Shown piece after piece: positions 56,405 to 64,000 of a stretch of 64,000 nucleotides of DNA. Location of the stretch: assembly GCA_020726505.1 (NCBI GenBank), contig JAHLEZ010000001.1, forward strand, positions 2,604,001-2,668,000, given 5' to 3'. Source of the stretch: Leptodontidium sp. MPI-SDFR-AT-0119 (lineage: Eukaryota; Ascomycota; Leotiomycetes; Helotiales; Leptodontidiaceae). Every line of letters starts with the position of its first letter. Within the stretch, counting starts at the first letter, position 1. The translations under genes and the position numbers were made by a program. Under the pieces are notes generated by a model. It did no database searches. It worked only from the letters and a program-made list of their open reading frames with translations, and was not told the DNA's origin.

Positions 56405-58736
56405 ATGAGACTTCTACGTACAGATGGAACCCTGAAATTCGCGTGGGTCAACGAGGAGAAGGGCCCGAAGTATGCGATACTGTCCCATACATGGGGTGAG
56501 GAAGCAGTCGTCTTCTCCGATATGATCTCGGCCGGTTCCACTGGAGTGGTTTCTGAGAGTGTCAGGGCCAAGAAAGGCTTCTAGAAAATAAAGAGACTGT
56601 GCGATCTCGCGAGTATCGGTGGATTTAAATACTGTTGGATCGACACTACTTGCATTAATAAGGGGAGCAGTGCCGAGCTTGGCGAGGCTCTCAATTCTAT
56701 GTACAAGTGGTATCACAACAGTGCTGTGTGTTACATATTTCTGGAAGATTTTGAATGGCAACCATCAACTCCGACGTCCAATAGTAAGAAAGAGGCATGT
56801 GTCTCACGCAAATTCGGGGGTTCTAGGCTACATCTGCTTACCTGTGGAATAGGAACTTGGCTGGGAAGAGAGATTCCGATCCTGTCGATGGTTCCAACGT
56901 GGATGGACACTTCAAGAGCTCATCGCATCCCGAAACCGCAAATTTTACGACAAAAATGGAACTGATATAAGTGCAGCAGCTGAAGATATCGGCATCCACT
57001 TGGATGAGATCATCGAGAAGCAGACTGGGATTGAGCTGGCTATCCTTCGACATGAAATGTCTGTCAAGGAGGTCAACGTTGCCACAAGAATGCGATGGGC
57101 GGCTGGTCGAGAAACTACACGCGGTGAAGACATTGCATTCTGTCTTCTTGGGATCTTCGATATTCATATGCCGATCTTGTATGGCCAGGGAAGAAACAGA
57201 GCCTTCCGAAGACTGCAGGAGGAAATTCTCAAGAACTCGAGTGATGAGAGCATTTTTGCCTGGCAGTCCAACGACCCTGCGCGTTTGAAGTTTGGACTAT
57301 TGGCCGAATCTTCTGACCAATTCTATGATTGCAGGGACATGGTTGTGTCATCCTCTCTAGCTCCAAAACTACCCTTTCGGTGCACAGCGATCGCAGGTGG
57401 ATTCAAGGTATTGTTTTGCATGAGGAAATGCACGCAACATGGTCGGGACAAGTCATATACCGTCTTCTTGAATTGCAGAGACTCGAAAGGAAGATGTCCG
57501 ACTTTCGTCATTGTTCAAGTCGATCTCCGAAGTCAATTTGCCAGACTCGGTCCACTGACTATCCGAGACTATGGCATGGACTTGCAGGGAGTGATTTGCG
57601 TCCGGCATGATCCGGTGCCGCGAACTGATAAACCATCGATCAACTTCCAATGTGTGTACAAGCAGGAGTATGGCACTGCAAAAGCACAAGTTTATGCACC
57701 TAGCTCGAACGACTGGGAGCATTTGAGAGACACACGGATGCGATGTCGTGTTCCACAAGCTATGGATAACTCGTATATTGCCGCTCTTACTATTACATGG
57801 CACGGTACCGGTAGTAGCAGTAGCGGCAAAGACATCTCTTGCGTGCTGATTATCTGTGTGGTGCCAGATGTCAGTTACCCGATGATTCAAGAAGATGCTG
57901 ACGGTCGCTTTGGAATCCTCCCTGAGTACAAAGCAAGTGCATCATATCGGCAACCCTCAAACACAGCGGTCTCGGAGGAGTGGAACTACAGTAGACTCGA
58001 CATTGTGGAACACGTTCTCACTGTCGCGGTGCCAAGCTGGACACCGTGTGAGCTAAACGGCGAGGGTCAGGTGGATGTGGTAGTCATCCTCGAGGCAGCA
58101 AACAAGACTATTTTGTGGAACAATTCACTGACGTTGCATAATGCATCAACGCCTCTTTCAGGTATACTACCCCCTGCAAAACGAAATTGGGTGAGATATC
58201 CACGGGCCGTCAATGTGTCAGAAACCTTCAATGGCGAGAAAGAGCTGCAAAAGATACCAGGGAATGCTGGAGTGGTAACTCGCTCCAAAGAAACCAGACC
58301 TATCAATGTCAAATCAAAGTCAAATAACCAAACATCGATACAACAGAAGGAACAAACGGCAGAGGAAGCTAAAGTACCCACTTGCTCGACGAGGATCCCC
58401 CCTACTCCCCCCGATGAAGAAACAAAGCCGAGCAGCGGAATACTGGTGCTACCCGAGAAACCAGTGCCACAGAAAGCTACAGTACCAGTTCGTTCCAAAC
58501 AGAACGCCGTTCACCCTCTCAACGATGAAGGAAGACTAAACATGGGAACATCAGGGCCGCCAAAGCGGCAAGTGTCAAAAGAAACTCAAGTATCTACCCA
58601 ACCTCACAAGAATCATAAAAACGTCAGAGGTGACTCAAATGGTGGAATTAAGCCACAGCCAAAGCAGAAAGCTAGATTGATAGAGCGCGGTAGGAAAATT
58701 CGACATCACCGTATAACGCCTACCCAGTGCAGCTAA
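56405..58736 (+). pseudogene. HET-domain (heterokaryon incompatibility) protein with one nonsense codon
   Basis: Exons 56405-56783 and 56869-58736 join in frame to 748 codons. The HET domain is clear: MRLLRTDGTLKF, KYAILSHTWGEEAVVF, FKYCWIDTTCINKGSSAEL, SMYKWYHNSAVCYIFLEDF, CRWFQRGWTLQELIASRNRK and ARGEDIAFCLLGIFDIHMPILYG (with one intervening change to TRGED). The 85-bp intron has donor GTAAGA and rejoins the frame exactly. Codon 60 is TAG (56582-56584, after AKKGF), where relatives have Lys/Glu; no intron removes it. After the domain comes a beta-rich part and a basic, disordered end (RLIERGRKIRHHRI). Such proteins trigger cell death on contact with unlike partners. The stop may be decay or a sequence error. 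Confidence 0.75.
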
Positions 58737-60720
58737 TGAGAGTCATAGACGGATATGCACCTGCATCACAGACAGAAAAGCGAAGGTTGCCACTCATCCA
58801 GAGAGGTAAATCACGGTTCAGAGGTAATGCAAACAGCCCGAGACATGAGGGAGGTCGGCCTACCGTCCAATCTGTCAACAGGAGTTCGAGTCGTCTCACT
58901 CCATATGGCAATGATACGGGATATGAAATAGGCCCCAGGGACGAGACAAGGTATCTTGAATCTCCTCAAAATGAAAAAAGATTCAATGAGATACAAAACA
59001 GAGGCGCCGGATCAAGATCAATGCCAGACTGGCAATCGGATGCATTGAGCCCAGCGACTAATGGGTTCGATGATTTCAATGACTTTGATAACAAACTTTA
59101 TTTCATCGGCAATGCTTTTCAGGTCGATGCGCAGCAGAATGACCGAGGAGAAGGTACAAGAAGAGACAGCTTTGATACAAGTTTTGACAACAAATCCGAC
59201 AGGTATGAAGGACTATCAGCACAACCAAGAAACAAAATGACGCCAATCGTGAAAAGAGACGAAAAAGTTCAAAGATATTGGTCATCAGATGCGAACCTTG
59301 ACAATCAACAAGATGAAACACCGGATGAAAACGAGGGTGAAAACCGGAATGGATCTAAAGTGGCTGGCTCAGGAGTGCTGAATTCAGATACTGACGCTTC
59401 CTTTTTCGTTCAACTTGCAATCGTGGAGACATCTGTTCAGCTTGCGGGCTTTGAATTTAGCCCGGAAGCAACAGGCCATGACACTAAACAGGAGCTGATA
59501 GGAGAAAATGGTCCCGAGCTGAGTTCTGGGGACGAGACGTGCGATTGTTTTGGGGTCGTGATAATGAGTTTGGCGGAGACGGTAGCAGTGCTGAGAGTAC
59601 AGGTGAGGAGGAGCCTAAAGATGATGAAAGTGGGAGTGAGAGTAGAGAGGTTCGTTGCGAAGGAGAGCTTGGCGAAGGTTGGGGGGGAAATACTGAGGAC
59701 GAAGAAGGGCCTAGTAAAGGCGAGAACGCGAGAGTTGGACAACGAGAAGGATTTAAAGAAGACAAGGGCGAGACAATTGAATATGACGGGCAGATCGAGG
59801 GGCAGATTGAACAGCCCAGTGACGACGAGAGCGACGAAGGTATCTATGAAGAGAATCCAGAGGAGCCTAGCGAGAACGAAAGCGAGATTGAATTGGAAGA
59901 GAAGAAAAATGTGCCTGGTGAGGACACCAATGAGGAGAGTGCATATGAAGAAGAGCTTGATGAGCACAAGTACCAGTGTATCAAATATCGAGGACAGACG
60001 GCCGAGTTCAGTGATGGAGAGGACGAGAGTGAAAAGAGTACGTTTGAAGAAGAGCTCGATAAACACCAGGACCAGAGGATTAGATATCGAGAGCATCTTG
60101 AAGAGTCTAGTGATGGTAGTATCGAGGATTATCCTTATGCGGAAGGGACAGTCAGCGATAATGAAGAGGACAGCGAGGGCGTTGATTACGGGGATGAAAT
60201 TCAGGGGAGAGGGGAAAGTTATTGTGGAGGAATCAAACACGGGGAAACAAATGATACCGATAGTGACGATGAACCTGGGGTCACAGGAGAAGACTTTGGA
60301 GGGGGTGTCTATGATGAGGGTGGTGATGAACGTGAAGAGATTGGAGTTAGAGGGTATGTAAGCGAAGATTATGACGATGAAATTGAAAATGTACCCGCTG
60401 GAGGAAGATATTATAACGATGGTGTGGAAAGGGAGAATGATGATAGAGTTGGAGGTTTTAGAGGAATGGGTTACGTGAGGAGGGATGATACTGTTAGTGA
60501 CAATGGAGAGGTTTACAATGCGGGTGGATACGGGGGAATGGATGACGAAGAAGAAAGCTACCACAATCATGGAGGGGAAAGCTATGGACGGGGATATGGA
60601 GAAGGAAGTTTTGGAGAAGAAAGTTATGATGGAGGGGATTATGGAGATGATTACGGAGGGAATTCTGATTGGGGTCATCATGAACCCTCTTCTGAGTATA
60701 TTGACGACGAATATTTTTAG
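58736..60720 (+). pseudogene. Low-complexity acidic continuation, two frames, after the HET gene
   Basis: The HET stop overlaps an ATG (TAATG, 58734-58738). From it a second frame runs with protein character (MRVIDGYAPASQTEKRRLP, FDDFNDFDNKLYFIGNAFQ) to about 59550. There the coding signal passes to a third frame (RLFWGRDNEFGGDGSSAES) that ends at 60720 in a Gly/Asp/Tyr-rich tail (YIDDEYF). The third frame includes a 33-residue imperfect repeat: EESAYEEELDEHKYQ and EKSTFEEELDKHQDQ. It may be one gene with a frameshift near 59550, or the former extension of the HET protein. No family recognised. Confidence 0.4.
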
Positions 60721-61323
60721 GATTTTTGTTTGTGTATTTCTTTGGTTACAGCTTCAAGTTCTTTAGGTATTATGAATCGATTTTCCAAGCTAAGATAACT
60801 AAACTTTTGGTTTAAAGTATAAGATCTTAAATAATAAGAACTTAATGCATTCGTTAGTAATACTTATGAAAGATATATTAAATGATTAATATGTGAATAT
60901 GAAATTTGAAGATAAAAATCAAGTGATCGTAGAACTTATTTAAAAAGAAAGTTCTTTTGCGTATATATTATATAACTTAAATAAGACAAATATATGACTC
61001 TTCACTATTAAGCACAAGAGAAGCAATTATTTAAGGGATTAAAAGATCTACAATTAAATAAGGTTTAAAAGAAATATTCTCTGGAAAAGGGAAACTAAGA
61101 ACCAAGAAGGAACTGCGCTAATGCGCGACAAACTTCAACTATTACCACTTTTTTACTTTCACTTCTAAGAACAAAAGTGCTTAAGAAAACAAATATTATA
61201 ATAGTATATATTACCTATACATAAGCAAAAGAAAAGAAAATGTAATCTTCCCTCCTTAGTAATTAGCTTTTGCATTAAATAGTATTACTAGCTATTATTT
61301 AATATCTCTCCAGCTATTCTATT
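60721..61323. other. AT-rich block between two HET loci
   Basis: About 600 bp, roughly 70% A+T, clearly richer than its surroundings, with long A/T runs and no open frame. This looks like repeat-induced mutation or relaxed sequence at a decaying locus. No transposon ends seen. Confidence 0.6.
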
Positions 61324-62395
61324 ATGTTGCAGTCACCTCAGTGTGCTAGTGATCATTACAAAATGAGAGGCTTGGAGTCTATCTCCGAACCCCTCTACCA
61401 TCTATTTCGTTGGGATGCCATAAACGAACTCGGACCGACGTACTCATGGAGCGACATAAACTGTCCAGAAGGAATTGGAGAACTCATTCAATCGTACAGC
61501 AACGAAGCTTAATATTCGACAGCGATGGCCTGAATGCCATCCGAGCATTGCTCAATGAATGGCAACTTTCAAATTATAATTGTTGGAGCTACTGGGGGTT
61601 GCCCGTCGTCCATCACATATCAACAAATCCAAAGGATACATTGGACATAGCATTTACAAGAGATCTGAGGTGGTTCTGCCCGGGAACAAATACTCTAGCG
61701 CCTAGGCGTGGGTTTCCTAGCTGGTCTTGGGTCAAGTCGAAAAGTGAGGTTAGCCCAGATGTTCTGCACTTAAAGATCCCACACCACACAAGCAGCGATC
61801 AAATCTGCACGGTATGGAAGTTTTCATAAAGAATCCGGACGTTTAAGTCTTCAACTTTCAAAGATCATGGAGGCTTTGACCTCCCAGAGCAAATGTGGTC
61901 CCCTCAGCTTCACCTAAACTGTTGGGTAGCTAAAGTGGGACCATTGTTTGAACGGAAGTATGATGGCCATTCAAAAACACCCACACGAAGATTGGAAAAG
62001 CCTACAAGCATGCGGGAATACGTATCCGATCTGACATACGTCGATTGCAATTTGGGGAGAAGTAGGAGACAGTAAGTCATCAAATAAGAACATCTACATC
62101 CCAATCGAAAACAGGAAGACCGGGAAAGAGTGGCAATGTCCCTTCTTCCCCGATAATCGGTAATATCACAGATTTGACGAGCGATGTACGCTATTTGATC
62201 AGGGTAAATGCACGATACGGAATAGTTATTGAGACTCGTGACGGAATAAGTCGTCGGGTTGGAATGCTGATTCTAGATCCCCCGCCTGAGTACGAGGATG
62301 GATATCCAACAAGGGATAGTATAGAACAGAGCTTCGGGACAGACCTTGAGGAGTTTCTGGAATTGGAATGGAAGAGCATAAGGCTGAGTTGAATG
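61324..62395 (+). pseudogene. HET-type protein relic, C-terminal half
   Basis: Pieces in changing frames resemble the region after the HET domain of fungal incompatibility proteins: RWDAINELGPTYSWSDI, then a shift near 61510 to FDSDGLNAIRALLNEWQ and NCWSYWGLPVV. The hallmark LAPRRGFPSWSWVKSKS follows (compare the usual 'APRRxxFPSWSWxGW'). After further stops near 61830 and 62070, YGIVIETRDGISRRVGMLI, EQSFGTDLEEFLELEWKSI follow. The HET domain itself is absent. At least three breaks make it non-functional. Confidence 0.6.
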
Positions 62396-62892
62396 ATGGC
62401 CGACACGTGACGCATATAAGTCGGGCACCACTTAGGCAGCAAGGCGGCGCAGTCTTTGAATATCTTCGGCCCAACCTGAAAGCATTCTCTTCGACCAGTT
62501 GAGATAAAATCTGTTACTGGAGTTGAAAAGCTGCATTGGAGCCTCTCATATATACATTTCATTCATTCATACATACATACCCCGGCTTGCCAACGTCCCG
62601 TTCCAGCCCAAACAAACACTTCACAACTTCACAGCCTCGCACCCGGTGGAAGCTGTGCATCTTCGTCCAGAAGGTTACTTGGGAAATTGAATTGCTGTCT
62701 GGCCCATTTTGGCGACTGTTCCTTTGGTCTGCAATTCGTCCGCGTCGCCCTCACCACAAACCTCGCCTGAGCCACATGACTCAAATGTATCCAGCAAGAC
62801 CTTTTCCTCTTTTCACACACATGGGCAGGAGACCACGTTCATGCCAGAATCAAGAGAGGGACAACTCATTCATTTGCGCCCCTATCACAGAA
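62396..62892. other. Promoter region of the 2EXR gene
   Basis: Contains a short ATTC/ATAC microsatellite near 62560-62582. The downstream frame is open from 62536, but its first ATG choices are at 62778, 62821 and 62893. Confidence 0.4.
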
Positions 62893-63798
62893 ATGAGTCC
62901 AACCTCACCGTCTCCGAACTCCCCTCCGTCCTCACCCGGCCTCCAACCGAAGACTTTCATACTCTTCCCTCTACTACCAACCGAGCTCCAACTCTACATT
63001 TGGGAACTCGTCTTCAACGAAAGACGAGTCATCCCAATTTATGTTGCACCGTTCATTCATACAAGCCTAGGCGGCCTGCCAGCATATATTATACCATCCA
63101 GTTATTCGTCCACACACGGTGTCCCAGTGCAGATTGCACCACGCACTCAAATGAATGCATGCGCACTGGTGCGATTTCTTCGATCCTCAGGTGCACCACC
63201 AGGTAGAGAAGTGCATACAAGGCCTCTCACATTACTAAAAGCAGCACCGTATGTGTGCAAATTTACTTTTGAGATTTACAATCGTATGTATAAGAGGATG
63301 CTGGTCATGAGAGGAGATCGGAAACTAGTGGAGGTGAGGTTCAATCCTCGGCGAGATGTGGTATTCTTTAAGATGGGATTGAGTAGCAAAATGCACACCT
63401 TTCTCTCACTGGAAGCATTCGTGAACTTTCAGCCAGACGCTGCGAAGTGTCTGAGGAGGATTGCAGTTGAAACAGTTGGGGCGGTGGAAAGTTTTGTGCC
63501 TGTTTTGAGGGGATTTGGAAGTTTGGAAGAGGTGGCTATTGTGTTACCGATTGCTAAGGATTACAGCGGGAGCGAATTCAGATTCACTGATGCGGTTGAT
63601 AATGTACACGGGTATGATCAGAGGGCCTGGGAGTTGGGATTGAGCATTCAGAGAGCGGAAGATGTTGAAGATTTGAAGTGGAGGGTCAAGGAGGTGGTTC
63701 GGAGAGAACTGGAGAGAGTCAAGGCTGAGAGGTGGATTGACTGGGAAATTCCATCTGTGAGAGTGGTGGAGCAATGGGAGGATGTTTCAGAAATTTGA
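62893..63798 (+). CDS. 2EXR-domain protein
   Basis: Single exon; from ATG 62893 it has 301 residues. The 2EXR motif is FILFPLLPTELQLYIWELVF followed by RRVIPIY, a short fungal domain found in many paralogs of unknown function. Next come FNPRRDVVFFK with the usual 'P-x-D-x-hydrophobic' sequence, and FVNFQPDAAKCLRRIAVE, both typical of this family. The C-terminal part is charged and helical (DLKWRVKEVVRRELERVK). No signal peptide. Earlier in-frame ATGs would add up to 38 disordered residues. Its position beside HET relics is common in variable regions of fungal genomes. Confidence 0.82.
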   Translation: MSPTSPSPNSPPSSPGLQPKTFILFPLLPTELQLYIWELVFNERRVIPIYVAPFIHTSLGGLPAYIIPSSYSSTHGVPVQIAPRTQMNACALVRFLRSSGAPPGREVHTRPLTLLKAAPYVCKFTFEIYNRMYKRMLVMRGDRKLVEVRFNPRRDVVFFKMGLSSKMHTFLSLEAFVNFQPDAAKCLRRIAVETVGAVESFVPVLRGFGSLEEVAIVLPIAKDYSGSEFRFTDAVDNVHGYDQRAWELGLSIQRAEDVEDLKWRVKEVVRRELERVKAERWIDWEIPSVRVVEQWEDVSEI

Positions 63799-64000
63799 TA
63801 ATTCTCTTGGAGTCTAGAATGCCACGGGACCATGGAATGGAACCGAGAAAGAGAGGAGGCGAAATCACTGAACTTATCTATGTAAAGACTTGAAAGAATT
63901 CATTAATATTGAAGGCACCAGAAACGCCGAATAGCCGCTAAAGGAGCAACTTTATCCACCCAAAGTTCATCCTGGAATCCAACGCACCAATGCCCCATTA
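63799..64000. other. 3' flank to window end
   Basis: About 200 bp; nothing recognised. Confidence 0.3.

Noticed and set aside
56545..56584. A 39-bp phase-0 intron that would remove the TAG at 56582 in the HET gene
   Set aside because: Too short for this genome (43 bp or more elsewhere), no branch site, and it would delete the conserved KKGF region.
59437..60681. Minus-strand open frame of 414 codons rich in Ile/Ser/Thr/Phe
   Set aside because: It mirrors the acidic low-complexity plus-strand frames; no ATG-linked, recognisable protein, and composition is what the complement of Glu/Asp/Gly-rich coding gives.
1..64000. tRNA, rRNA, CRISPR or replication-origin features
   Set aside because: I looked for tRNA B-box-like sequence, spaced direct repeats and rRNA motifs and found none that could be supported by eye.

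Overview
The window is nuclear DNA of a filamentous ascomycete (Pezizomycotina). The signs are many short introns of about 43-60 bp with GTAAGT-like donors and internal CTAAC/CTTAC branch sites, fungal-only families (HET, 2EXR, UNC93-like MFS, HNH-phosphotransferase fusion, fungal_trans regulator), plant-cell-wall enzymes, and small inverted-repeat elements. A plant-associated Leotiomycetes-type fungus is my guess, made from general resemblance only. Exon borders were set by reading splice sites and checking that joined exons stay in frame.

Layout. 1-9.2 kb: the start of a secreted Ser/Gly-rich protein, an uncharacterised three-exon gene, a 66-bp tandem repeat, an HNH-kinase-like fusion gene, two palindromic/MITE-like elements, a small two-exon gene and a four-helix membrane protein. 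9.8-14.5 kb: a coiled-coil fungal protein and an Hsp70-like ATPase; each carries one apparent frame disruption. 15.7-29.3 kb: a compact sugar cluster with a GH78 alpha-L-rhamnosidase, an MFS sugar transporter, a GH43, a GH3 with PA14 insert, and a C2H2/fungal_trans regulator. 30.1 kb: a MITE-like element. 31.4-40.1 kb: an amino-acid permease, then an UNC93-like transporter, an LLM-class flavin monooxygenase and a divergently transcribed Baeyer-Villiger monooxygenase. 40.1-49.2 kb: a decayed gene, a disordered hypothetical protein, a five-finger C2H2 protein and a tail-anchored E2 (Ubc6/UBE2J type). 49.8-54.4 kb: a stop-interrupted gene, a secreted protein of unknown family and a secreted PL1 pectin lyase. 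55.3-62.4 kb: three HET-type loci in different states of decay around an AT-rich block. 62.9-63.8 kb: a 2EXR protein.

How genes work together. None of the three glycoside hydrolases in the 15.7-29.3 kb cluster has a signal peptide, so the likely scheme is import of an intact rhamnosylated glycoside or oligosaccharide by the MFS carrier and stepwise cleavage in the cytosol. The three relevant intergenic regions carry dense GTCCAC/GTGGAC hexamers (3, 5 and 6 copies). The two zinc fingers of the adjacent regulator predict, by the recognition code, a site of the form GNGGAG, which is close to GTGGAC/GTGGAG. This regulon is the most interesting system in the window. A second possible functional unit is the transporter-LLM-BVMO group at 33.9-40.1 kb. 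Several otherwise intact genes carry a single stop or indel, which could be real decay or assembly error.
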